Virus record (IMG/VR): IMGVR_UViG_3300006752_000218
Coordinates: 1 to 24,378 of that record
Length of the DNA stretch: 24,378 nt
Origin: a virus
Reading direction: 5' to 3' (one strand)
Shown: one piece after another, positions 1-8,155 of the stretch
How the letters are laid out: each line of letters begins with the position of its first letter
Position numbering within the stretch: the first letter of the stretch is position 1
Notes under the pieces: generated by a model
What the model saw: only the letters and a program-made list of their open reading frames with translations
Database searches by the model: none
Told to the model about the DNA's origin: nothing
Program-made: the position numbers and the translations under genes

Positions 1-164
1 TTTTCCATGTGGTCTTGATACATTACTCTATCACTATCACACCTTTGCATCATAACATTTATTTGATCCACATATAGCTGAGAAATGTACCAAAGTGCAG
101 CACACGCTATAGTCAAGGCGCCACCTTGACCGAGGATATGTCTTAACCATTCTTCTTTTGTCAT
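1..164 (-). CDS. Partial small membrane protein, holin-like
   Basis: An ATG at 164 opens a frame that stays open to the left edge (54 complete codons), so the C-terminus lies outside the window. It has a very strong ribosome site, GGAGGTAAC directly before the ATG. The visible protein begins MTKEEWLRHILGQGG. It then has a hydrophobic stretch at about residues 13-31 (ALTIACAALWYISQLYV) and a polar tail with several charged residues. A short charged N-terminus, one membrane segment and a hydrophilic tail, placed right after the fibre genes, is what small phage holins or holin-like proteins look like. T7 places holin 17.5 immediately after the fibre gene. The holin role is inferred from topology and position only. 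A spanin component or an unrelated small membrane protein remains possible. It is separated from the fibre genes by an intrinsic terminator. Confidence 0.5.
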   Translation of the reverse strand, partial: MTKEEWLRHILGQGGALTIACAALWYISQLYVDQINVMMQRCDSDRVMYQDHME

Positions 165-173
165 GTTACCTCC

Positions 174-207
174 AAAAAAAATGCCTCCCCTAGTATGCTA
201 GGGGAGG
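174..207 (-). terminator. Intrinsic terminator between fibre and holin-like genes
   Basis: Read on the minus strand, a perfect 10-bp stem (CCTCCCCTAG with CTAGGGGAGG, plus-strand arms 184-193 and 198-207) closes a 4-base loop. It is followed by CAT and seven T residues at 174-180. This is a textbook Rho-independent terminator. The T run leads directly into the GGAGGT ribosome site of the next gene, so termination and translation signals abut. Confidence 0.88.
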
Positions 208-223
208 ACTACAGAACTAACTG

Positions 224-841
224 TTATGCCATGTAACGAGCTACATAGTAATCAGCAGCAGCAGGAGCAGTACCGAATGTTACGGTTGTTGTTCCACCTG
301 ATGTGACTACTGTGTATTCATCAACTCCGGATGGATTTGATTGTACTTGTTTAAGATATACACCGTTACGATAAATGTCTACTCCAGTTTCCCAACCAGT
401 TGCAACAGCCTGGCTTAAAGCAAACGCAGTAAGGACACCGTTTGTAGCAAAGTCATCAAGCTGAGGAGCAAAGGAAACCTTGACTTCAGTTACAGCAGCA
501 TTGGCTACCTGAAGTGTGTCGATTCCACCATCAGATACCTTAAGACCATTAGCTCCCACTGTAAGAGTAGATCCGGAAAGATCAATAGTCAAGTCAGATA
601 CAGCAGCAGAACCATTGTATGAGGTCATGGACAAACCATTTCCTGCACTCAAAGCATTAAGATTCGCACCAAGAGCAACACCTGAGATAGTAGAGTTGGC
701 CAGCTTTGCATTTCCAATAGCGGAATCAGCAATGTATATACCATCTGCATCTTTGGTAAAAGTACCACCGGATTCGCTTTTAAGTTTAAGATCAAGCTTT
801 CCACTGGTGAACTGCATACCAGGATTTGTAGCAAGATCCAC
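224..841 (-). CDS. Fibre-like protein, C-terminal part of a frame-broken gene
   Basis: A 205-residue frame from a GTG at 841, with no SD before it; the frame is open further upstream to about 868. It reads like a tail-fibre or short-fibre body: low-complexity S/T/G/A β-repeats (for example SDLTIDLSGSTLTVGANGLKV, about residues 82-102). It ends in a compact C-terminal domain (TGVDIYRNGVYLKQV, then DEYTVVTSGGTTTVTFGTAPA). That domain resembles the predicted β-domain at the end of the 91-residue protein at 1096-1371. The upstream frame at 847-1086 carries a matching fibre N-terminus. A single extra base near 859/860 would join the two into one 287-residue protein through A-D-P-D-V-I-S-V-D-L. I therefore regard this as the 3' part of one gene, disrupted by a real mutation or a sequencing error. 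Probable role: receptor-contacting or tail-tip protein. Confidence 0.7.
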   Translation of the reverse strand: MDLATNPGMQFTSGKLDLKLKSESGGTFTKDADGIYIADSAIGNAKLANSTISGVALGANLNALSAGNGLSMTSYNGSAAVSDLTIDLSGSTLTVGANGLKVSDGGIDTLQVANAAVTEVKVSFAPQLDDFATNGVLTAFALSQAVATGWETGVDIYRNGVYLKQVQSNPSGVDEYTVVTSGGTTTVTFGTAPAAADYYVARYMA

Positions 842-846
842 TGAGA

Positions 847-1086
847 TTACATCAGGATCGCAGATGAATCAATAGCAATACCATCACCACCTGAAAATGA
901 ATCAGGTACTTGAGCATCAACATAAGTTTTGATTGCTGCTGCGGATGCAAGTTTAGATGCACTACCGACAAGGGTAGTCTCAATGTCTGAAGAGTTAATC
1001 TTTGCATAAGATACTGCACCATCAAGTAGTTTGTCTACGTTAATGATCGAATCTATAAGCTGATTTCTTACGAGTTGAATAGCCAT
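847..1086 (-). CDS. Fibre-like protein, N-terminal part of a frame-broken gene
   Basis: A 79-residue frame from ATG 1086 with ribosome site TAGGAG, which contains the upstream gene's TAG stop. The sequence starts MAIQLVRNQLIDSIINVDKL and continues with AKINSSDI and SASKLASAAAIKTYVDA. Helical segments of this kind are common near the N-terminus of phage fibre-like proteins. The end, GGDGIAIDSSAILM, breaks off at a TAA inside what should be a continuing β-rich shaft; the -1 frame carries the expected continuation (see 224-841). I see no slippery heptamer in the short overlap, so programmed frameshifting is unlikely. A one-base deletion near 859/860 explains it best. If the gene is intact in the phage, the product would be 287 residues spanning 224-1086. 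Confidence 0.7.
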   Translation of the reverse strand: MAIQLVRNQLIDSIINVDKLLDGAVSYAKINSSDIETTLVGSASKLASAAAIKTYVDAQVPDSFSGGDGIAIDSSAILM

Positions 1087-1095
1087 GTTAGTCTC

Positions 1096-1371
1096 CTATA
1101 AAGGCTGATACACTGCGACCAACGTGGTGCCAATCTCAGGTATAAATGTTGTTGTTAATGTCCGAGCATCGACAACAGTGATTTCCACCCCTGTTCTTTG
1201 TCTCACTCCATTGTAATATATCACCAACGTATCCATATTAAAGGCTAATGGAGTCACGAAAGTCTGTGTAACACCATTGATTTGTGTACTGAGGTCTGAC
1301 TCTACACTACCTGTACCAAAGGCTCCACTTGATGTACCAAACGCATCTACATTACTGGGTATTGCAGACAT
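1096..1371 (-). CDS. Small fibre-like structural protein
   Basis: A 91-residue protein. The ATG at 1371 overlaps the stop of the preceding gene (TAATG) and has GGAGAG a few bases upstream. The first ~30 residues are G/S-rich and probably flexible. The rest (TFVTPLAFNMDTLVIYYNGVRQ, at about 37-58, then a β-rich end finishing LVAVYQPL) is a single predicted β-domain. Its pattern of a hydrophobic strand, YYNGV, a short loop and a T-rich strand resembles the C-terminal end of the fibre-like protein at 224-841 (IYRNGVYLKQV and TTTVTFGTAPA). I infer a small tail-tip, fibre-associated or capping protein. There is no enzyme motif. The assignment rests on that resemblance and on position between the ejection proteins and the fibre gene. 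Confidence 0.65.
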   Translation of the reverse strand: MSAIPSNVDAFGTSSGAFGTGSVESDLSTQINGVTQTFVTPLAFNMDTLVIYYNGVRQRTGVEITVVDARTLTTTFIPEIGTTLVAVYQPL

Positions 1372-1751
1372 TATACTCTCCAGGTAATCTTGACTTCACG
1401 AACATTAAATGTTCCTGTGTCTGTCTTGACCCATACTTTTGCAGGCCAAGTATCTGCGACTTCGATCTCAATCTTTATGACTGAGCTAGTCATTGTATCT
1501 GTTGTGATACCAGTAGAGAATCCTACTTGCGTATCTCCAATGATACACCTGTCTCCTTCTGCATCTTCTGTAACACGCACAGTTAAACTGTTGGCTGAAC
1601 TCAAACTATCACCATAAATCCACAACGCAGATAACGTACCGGACAGAGTAGGATACGAACGATACCCTCTAGATGTAGGAGTAAGGTCAAAGCCAATAAA
1701 ACTAGTCCCCACTTCCGTATCAAAAGATTCTAATAGTTTGTAATGTTCCAT
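1371..1751 (-). CDS. Hypothetical small β-rich virion protein
   Basis: A 126-residue protein I do not recognise. Its ATG at 1751 follows the TAG stop of the giant ejection-type gene with no gap; only a weak purine stretch (GAGAAG) precedes it, so translation is probably coupled. The sequence is rich in V, T, S, I and G, with alternating hydrophobic patterns typical of β-sandwiches (SLTVRVTEDAEGDRCIIGD and SSVIKIEIEVADTWPAKVWV). There is no signal peptide or membrane segment. It sits between the largest internal protein and the fibre-like genes, in one run of closely packed genes, so a small tail or fibre-accessory role is likely but unproven. Confidence 0.65.
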   Translation of the reverse strand: MEHYKLLESFDTEVGTSFIGFDLTPTSRGYRSYPTLSGTLSALWIYGDSLSSANSLTVRVTEDAEGDRCIIGDTQVGFSTGITTDTMTSSVIKIEIEVADTWPAKVWVKTDTGTFNVREVKITWRV

Positions 1752-4700
1752 CTACTTCTCTTGTTGGGTACGTTCTTCTATATCTTTAATCTCTGATAAT
1801 GTATTTCTCAACAACCTTTCCATCATAACATTTTTCTTTGTAGCCTTTACAGGAGTCAACAAGCCAAACATATACAACCCATATGCAAAGTCACGATACA
1901 CATCGAGGTCTTGTTTATTAAGTGACTTCAAGTACACAGACTCGGTCGGTATTGATACTTCCCCTTCTCCTGTAGGACTAGGCATTGTCATATCTTCTGC
2001 CGCAAACATTGATGCACGCAACATTTCTTTATTCATTCTTGTCATTGCAGCTGGAGCAATACCTGATCTTGATGCTACTTCCGAAAAAGCTGTTAGTCCA
2101 ATAGCACGATGTAATAAATAATTTAAATATCCCGACATTCCTTTTTTTGTTCTTGCAAAAGAATAATACTTTCCTGTGCTGCTCAAAGGTCTGCCAGGTG
2201 TAGGATCTCTTGGAGCAAGGTTGTAAAGTTTTATTACTTCTTCAAGATTACCATTCTTTTCTGCTTGATTTATAAGCTCAGAAGGAAATGGTATGGGCCT
2301 ACCACTTTGATGGGCACGATAACCTTCTACAATAAGACCCAAAAAAGGATTTCCTTGTGATGCAATAAATGCAGATTTAGATGTAGAATATATCATTGCA
2401 TCACTTACTGCACGTAACAAACGTTCCTCTGTTTGTCTCTCTTCATTTGTTAAAGATTTAATAGAACCCGCCATAACTAAGAATGATGAACTCATTAACT
2501 CAAACATTGATATAGAAGGATTTACTGGACCACCAGCATAATAATCTGTACCTTCTGTGGACTCTGTAAAAATATTAAAGATTCTTGAATCTTGTTGTAC
2601 TTGCATTGCACGATCTTCTGTTTCAGTATTTAATCTTGCTTGAACCTTAAGCAATCCTAATGATGGATTAGCAACATCACTTAAAATAGAACGATACATC
2701 GCATTGATTGTTTCAACACCCATTGTACGCATAAACGAATAAAAGTATATGTATTTAGATACATGTCTTTTTTCAAAACCAGTCAATGAACCATAATCTA
2801 ACATTGAACGTCTAGCTTTTTCAGAAGCCTGGAGAATGTTTTCACCATCTTTAAGAGATTCAAAAAATATATATCTTCTCATTTCTGTGTCTTGTATTTT
2901 ATTAAACTCAGCCCAAAAGTTTTTACCTGATGGAGAAAGATTATCAATAACTTTTTTTGCAAAGTTTTTAGTGTGACCAAAACCATAACGAGCTACTCCA
3001 TCAGGAGTTAGTTGTGAATCTATTAAAAATCTAGTCCATTCTGTATCCATAAAATCTGCATCTGATCTTGAAAATGAGACTCCATTCTTTATCATTGATT
3101 CTCTAATCTCTCCTGCTGTAAAATCACGAATAGCACCATCAGATTGTCGTATTATTACTTCATCAGCTGGAGCTACCATTACTTTATTTGAATCTATAAA
3201 ACCTGTAAAAGACTTTCTTCCAAGCCCACGAATAACTTTTCTTGCTACTGGGCCTGTAAATATACCCATACTTCCAGATAAAGCAACAAACTTCGCAGCA
3301 GTTCTTACTTTCATCTTACCGGACCCAAGAGCAGCAAAATATAAATATGCAGCAGTAACTCTGTTTGTGCCAAAAAACTTTAATGATGGATCAAAGTAGG
3401 CGCCACCTAACATTCTTGCAATACTCCAACGTCTTACACTTGAAAAAAAGTCTTTGAAAAAATATTTTATATATGAAGATGTTGGGTTTTTTGCTGCTGC
3501 AAACTGTTCTTGCAAACTAGTAAGAAATCTTTTTGTTTTCAGCTCTGAGTGAGAAATCATATCAAGGACTTTTGTTATCTGTTCTTGATTTGATTCTCCA
3601 AAAATAACACCAATATTTTTTTGGCCTATGTATTCAATACGTGGTTGCATATTTTTTATATTATTCAACATTACTTCATTGCTGACACCATAACGAGTCA
3701 TATAATCTGACACACTTTGCATCTGTTGAGTAAACAATCCATCTGTTACTCCATCAGACCGTAAAGTAAGATTGTTTAAGTATTGTTGACGCATTGAAAC
3801 AAGTATTCCTTCTCCTGAAAATAAATCTTTTTCTAACATATTTACAATCTTTTGTTGTTCTGTTGTCAATCCTGTTTCACTAAACTTCGTGCGTATTTCA
3901 TTCAGTATTTTACGTGATTGTTTTTCTACCTTTTCAAAAGTTTTACTAGTTAATACTCCTTTGTCATAAAGATTTACAACAAAATCATTTACATCATTTA
4001 ATACAGGACTTTCATTCTCTATCATTTTTGATAGATACTTATTAAAAAACGATTTTTGTATTTCTCTACTACTGTTTCTCCAAATGTCTACCGCCATTCC
4101 ATCAAACAATGTTTCTCTTATTTGATGAATCCACAGTTCAAGTGTTTCCCCAGGTAGCAAACCTTTATTCTTCGCTATTTGTGCTGTATTCTTTAACCTT
4201 ACTACCAGCTCTTCTGCGATTTCTTTTGTAGATTCTAAGCCCAATGTAGCTGATTGACTTCGTTCAAGATTAACAAACATGTCAGGAGAACGAGCAATAA
4301 AATCATCAATCTGCAATGCCATGTTTTCTGTTCTTTGTATTTGAAACATTTTTTCTGCCAAAGGAACAACATAATCTTCTTCCCCTGGCAACAGAAGAAG
4401 TTTCTTCTGTTGCAAACCGTAGTTTCTCATAGCAGGATTAAGTTTTCGAAGTTCTTCAATAACTTCTTTATAGTTATCTAGAGTTAAAGGTTTAATATTG
4501 TTTGGTTTCCAATAAGGTGCTTTTTTATCTATACGAATCAAGTCATATATATTATCTTTCCAACGAGCAGGAATGTCTTTTACATTGGGAGGAAGTTTGA
4601 AAAAACCTTCTACAACACTTTTCCATGTGCTTGCTCTATATATCTGTTCGGATACTACCTCCATGTTTTTTTCAAGGAAGTCTATTTGTTTTACAAAATC

Positions 4701-7700
4701 CTCATACTTAATATTTTTTAGATCTATGTCCATCTGTTTTGTTAAAAAATCTGTAACATTATCTCGGCCATACTTATCGGACAACTGCAAAAGTTTTCTG
4801 TTTACTGCAACACGCTCACTCTTTGTTTCTGCTTGTGCAACTTTTTTATCAATCACTTGATCTATACGTTGTTGTAAAGACGCAATCTTTTCATTAGTTT
4901 TATTTTGTATTTTTTCAATCTTAGGAAGAGTTTTTATATTGTTCAAACTATTTTTTATTGCTTGTTCTTCTATTTGTGTTGCTTCATTTAATAACTTTCT
5001 TGCTGCTTCATATTGATTTTTATGTAACGCTATATCTTTATCATATTGTTTTTTTAATGCTTTACGTTCTCTTGCATATGCAAAACGTCTTTTTGTTTGT
5101 GTTCCTTTCTTTGTGTATGTAGTAGATACAGTACTTTGTTTTGTCTTTAATGATGTTTCTTTATCCGTATATTTTTTTACGATTCTTTGTAAATCTTTTT
5201 TATACGTTTTTTCTAAAATCTTTTCTGAACGTACAACTTTACGTATGTAGTTATCAAACAATCTTACAGATTCATCATTTGCTTTTGTATCAATGATTTT
5301 TTGACGATCAGCTTGTAACTTTTCAAGACGAGGTTGGTATATAGATTGATAATCCACATCACCTGAAAACTCACTGCGAGCAGTAGGAGCAATGTCCATA
5401 TCATCCTGTACTCTCTGAGTGTTCTGTATTCTTGATTGCTGTTGTATTTCTATGTCTTTGCGTATATAAGATTCCAATGTATCGTCAAAGTTCTTTACAG
5501 AATCAGGATGACCTGGACTACTAATCCTAGCTAATACTTCATCTTTGGCAGAGTTATGAGCGCGTACAATAGATTCTTCAAACTGTCTAAACATTGGAGG
5601 AGCATCATCGGACAACTTAAAAAACTCAGATATTTTTCCGGCACCTCTAGTGATTGTACCACCTTTAGTAAACATTAAACGCACAGCATTTACAATACTT
5701 TTCATCATAATGACAGACGAAGTAGGTGCTTGGCCTGACTTGACTAAGGTTTGCCTCAATGCTCCTGAAGGTATATCAGCCATTTGTGATGTAAATGTAC
5801 CTGTCTTTAAACGTACACCATCCAATATATTTAAAGCCAGCTCTCCTTCTATTGTATCTGTCAATAGTTGTTTTTCCATATATGTAAAAGCAACAACTTC
5901 ATCTTTGGCAAGTTTATTTAGTTTTACTTGCAGTTTACCAGGTAATGTAAAACCTGTTCGTCTTTGAAATAACTTTATTCTTCTTCCAGCTTCTGAAGTA
6001 AAGTTCCCTCCCTTAGACTCCATATAAAATCTTCGTTCAGCATTAAGCTTATTTTTTAAAGATTTATCTATATAGTTTTTATATGGAACAGCAACTGTCC
6101 TATTTACATAAATAAAATCATCTGCAATATTTTTTAAAAAGTTATCTCGCATCACATCTGACACAGCATTTCGTGTAGCAGAATAAATATCACTAGGTTT
6201 AAAAGAAAGATCGTTTACTTTCCAAACTCCCTTTTGTTGGAGAGAATCAAAAACTTTTCCCAAACGAATAATCTCATCAGGAATCAAAGGCTTTGTTCTT
6301 TGTTTTGTCAACAACTCATATCCTTCATTCCAAAGTTTCATAGCATCATCAGGAACACGTCCTTCCAAACGAGCATCATGCCAAAATCTTAAATCCTCCA
6401 TTTTTGTTTTATTGACTGAACGATTGACTATATCTACATCACGAAGAGGTTTCTGTCCTCTTGTCAAGTTTGCTTCTACATCGTCTGCAACTTGTTTTGT
6501 TCTACGCAATACAACTCTTTCATTCTTTCCTGTGACTGCTGCACCATCAAAAACTTCGTCCATTTTCTGTATACCAGATTGCAACTCTTCAGGTGTAATA
6601 GATTTCTTTTTGCCAAACAAACCTCGAACATAACCACTGTTGGGATTCGTAAACATTTCAGGACGTATGGCTTCATCTATACTAGAGCGAGCAGCCTTAC
6701 CAAGAGCGATTGCTTCCTTATGGCTACCGTATATGTCTCCAATCGTTTCTGCTGCTTTCTTACGCAATGTGGGGCGATTTATAGTGCCACCATTTTTAGC
6801 AATCTGTTTCTCTATATCTGCTGCTTTTAAGTTTTCATCTACACTACGTAACGCTGCATCAATCTCTGAACGCGCACCCATATAACGTATCTGTTCCAAC
6901 GGAGATTCTACTGTACGTGCAACAGCCTGAGCCTTAGTTCCTTTACTTAATGCTCGTATACCTTTTGCTGTAAGTTTTGCTCCTGCCTTAACAGGCCCAA
7001 TAGGAGTAATCGGAGTCAAAAGTTCCGGCCCCAAAGATGGAAGTCCTGATCCCAATGTTCCTTGACGCATAGGATTCAAAGATAAAAAGTTTTCAAAACT
7101 GCTAACGTTTTCATCTGGAGGAAGTAAAGATGACTGTACTTGAGTAAAAGATCCTTGTCCTGTTAAAAGGTTTGTAAGTGCTTGCCCACCTGTTTGATCT
7201 ATTTCAGTTTCTTTGTAACCAGCTCCCTTTCGTATTGTTGGTCCACCTGAACCAATCATAAAACCAAACAACTCTTGTGCAGGACGAAGCAATAATGGTT
7301 CTACTATGCCTGAAATAGCATTTATCTGACGCAATCCATAGTCTAATCCAGTCTCAGAAATCACAGCAGGTGCTTCAGGAGAACGAGTTAAATCTATTCT
7401 GTTAGACATTTCCTGTTCGATCTCTTTATCAATAGAATCTAACTCTTTTTTTGTTAATACAGGTTCTGTATCGTCATATAGTGATGTTTCAACTTCTACT
7501 CCATAAAGACCAGCTGTCGTACCAGGAGGAGCTGGTCTATATTGTTTTTCAGATTTTTTTTGTTCAATCAATCTTCTTCGTAGAATCTCATATTTTTTAT
7601 TATAAACTGATATTGCTTCTGCTGTTGTCAGTTCAGTAGGCTTACGTTGTCGCTCTAAAAAGGCAGAATATAACAACTCACCTGTTGTACCTTTTCGTAT

Positions 7701-8153
7701 TTCACCTGTGGATGGATCTTGTATCAATCCCTTTACTGGATCAATCACATTACTTACTTGAACCGTAGATGGAATAGACTCAATAAACTCTCCTGTTCCA
7801 TATCGTTGTGGAGCTAACTCTGTACGAAACTTTTGCTTGCCACGTTCAAACGCTTCTTCTCTTGGTACACCTTCTTTTACAAACTCTTCTGTGTACCGAT
7901 ATGGAGTAATAACATTCCTACCTTCAAGTGCTTGTGATACGTCTCTTGCTAGTTCTGCTTCGCTCTCTCCAGGAGTAATCACTTCATTTTTATAGATAAG
8001 CTGTGTCTCAAAAGCCTGTTCTTCTTTCAAACGTCTTTGTAAAGTTTGAAGTTCAGCACTATATTCAGGCAATCCTATTTCATTGTTTGCCAGCTTTTGT
8101 CGCAATCCATCAAGTTTATTGCGGATTCTTTCTACTTCTCTTGGGTCTGCCAT
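1752..8153 (-). CDS. Giant internal virion (DNA ejection-type) protein
   Basis: A 2133-residue protein, over a quarter of the window, starting at ATG 8153 with AAGGA about 7 bases upstream. It begins with a charged helix (MADPREVERIRNKLDGLRQK). The central part, about residues 930-1130, is a very K/E/Q-rich probable coiled coil. Less polar segments occur at about 1600-1640 (YLYFAALGSG, FVALSGSMGIFTGP) and near 1880-1895 (SMFELMSSSFLVMAGSI); these could insert in a membrane. I see no obvious transglycosylase, peptidase or polymerase motif. As the last and largest of three consecutive mostly helical proteins before the fibre genes, it occupies the place of T7 gp16 (1318 residues), which leaves the head and helps form the ejection channel. 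The ejection role is inferred from position, size and composition. Codons in the coiled-coil part are noticeably AT-rich, mostly because of Lys, Ile and Asn. Confidence 0.8.
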   Translation of the reverse strand: MADPREVERIRNKLDGLRQKLANNEIGLPEYSAELQTLQRRLKEEQAFETQLIYKNEVITPGESEAELARDVSQALEGRNVITPYRYTEEFVKEGVPREEAFERGKQKFRTELAPQRYGTGEFIESIPSTVQVSNVIDPVKGLIQDPSTGEIRKGTTGELLYSAFLERQRKPTELTTAEAISVYNKKYEILRRRLIEQKKSEKQYRPAPPGTTAGLYGVEVETSLYDDTEPVLTKKELDSIDKEIEQEMSNRIDLTRSPEAPAVISETGLDYGLRQINAISGIVEPLLLRPAQELFGFMIGSGGPTIRKGAGYKETEIDQTGGQALTNLLTGQGSFTQVQSSLLPPDENVSSFENFLSLNPMRQGTLGSGLPSLGPELLTPITPIGPVKAGAKLTAKGIRALSKGTKAQAVARTVESPLEQIRYMGARSEIDAALRSVDENLKAADIEKQIAKNGGTINRPTLRKKAAETIGDIYGSHKEAIALGKAARSSIDEAIRPEMFTNPNSGYVRGLFGKKKSITPEELQSGIQKMDEVFDGAAVTGKNERVVLRRTKQVADDVEANLTRGQKPLRDVDIVNRSVNKTKMEDLRFWHDARLEGRVPDDAMKLWNEGYELLTKQRTKPLIPDEIIRLGKVFDSLQQKGVWKVNDLSFKPSDIYSATRNAVSDVMRDNFLKNIADDFIYVNRTVAVPYKNYIDKSLKNKLNAERRFYMESKGGNFTSEAGRRIKLFQRRTGFTLPGKLQVKLNKLAKDEVVAFTYMEKQLLTDTIEGELALNILDGVRLKTGTFTSQMADIPSGALRQTLVKSGQAPTSSVIMMKSIVNAVRLMFTKGGTITRGAGKISEFFKLSDDAPPMFRQFEESIVRAHNSAKDEVLARISSPGHPDSVKNFDDTLESYIRKDIEIQQQSRIQNTQRVQDDMDIAPTARSEFSGDVDYQSIYQPRLEKLQADRQKIIDTKANDESVRLFDNYIRKVVRSEKILEKTYKKDLQRIVKKYTDKETSLKTKQSTVSTTYTKKGTQTKRRFAYARERKALKKQYDKDIALHKNQYEAARKLLNEATQIEEQAIKNSLNNIKTLPKIEKIQNKTNEKIASLQQRIDQVIDKKVAQAETKSERVAVNRKLLQLSDKYGRDNVTDFLTKQMDIDLKNIKYEDFVKQIDFLEKNMEVVSEQIYRASTWKSVVEGFFKLPPNVKDIPARWKDNIYDLIRIDKKAPYWKPNNIKPLTLDNYKEVIEELRKLNPAMRNYGLQQKKLLLLPGEEDYVVPLAEKMFQIQRTENMALQIDDFIARSPDMFVNLERSQSATLGLESTKEIAEELVVRLKNTAQIAKNKGLLPGETLELWIHQIRETLFDGMAVDIWRNSSREIQKSFFNKYLSKMIENESPVLNDVNDFVVNLYDKGVLTSKTFEKVEKQSRKILNEIRTKFSETGLTTEQQKIVNMLEKDLFSGEGILVSMRQQYLNNLTLRSDGVTDGLFTQQMQSVSDYMTRYGVSNEVMLNNIKNMQPRIEYIGQKNIGVIFGESNQEQITKVLDMISHSELKTKRFLTSLQEQFAAAKNPTSSYIKYFFKDFFSSVRRWSIARMLGGAYFDPSLKFFGTNRVTAAYLYFAALGSGKMKVRTAAKFVALSGSMGIFTGPVARKVIRGLGRKSFTGFIDSNKVMVAPADEVIIRQSDGAIRDFTAGEIRESMIKNGVSFSRSDADFMDTEWTRFLIDSQLTPDGVARYGFGHTKNFAKKVIDNLSPSGKNFWAEFNKIQDTEMRRYIFFESLKDGENILQASEKARRSMLDYGSLTGFEKRHVSKYIYFYSFMRTMGVETINAMYRSILSDVANPSLGLLKVQARLNTETEDRAMQVQQDSRIFNIFTESTEGTDYYAGGPVNPSISMFELMSSSFLVMAGSIKSLTNEERQTEERLLRAVSDAMIYSTSKSAFIASQGNPFLGLIVEGYRAHQSGRPIPFPSELINQAEKNGNLEEVIKLYNLAPRDPTPGRPLSSTGKYYSFARTKKGMSGYLNYLLHRAIGLTAFSEVASRSGIAPAAMTRMNKEMLRASMFAAEDMTMPSPTGEGEVSIPTESVYLKSLNKQDLDVYRDFAYGLYMFGLLTPVKATKKNVMMERLLRNTLSEIKDIEERTQQEK

Positions 8154-8155
8154 GA

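Noticed and set aside
847-871. Programmed ribosomal frameshift in the fibre-like gene
   Set aside because: The shared open stretch is only about 20 bases and contains no slippery heptamer; a one-base indel explains the break better.
516-875. 119-codon plus-strand frame
   Set aside because: It is antisense to the repetitive fibre-like gene; the open frame follows from its repeat composition.
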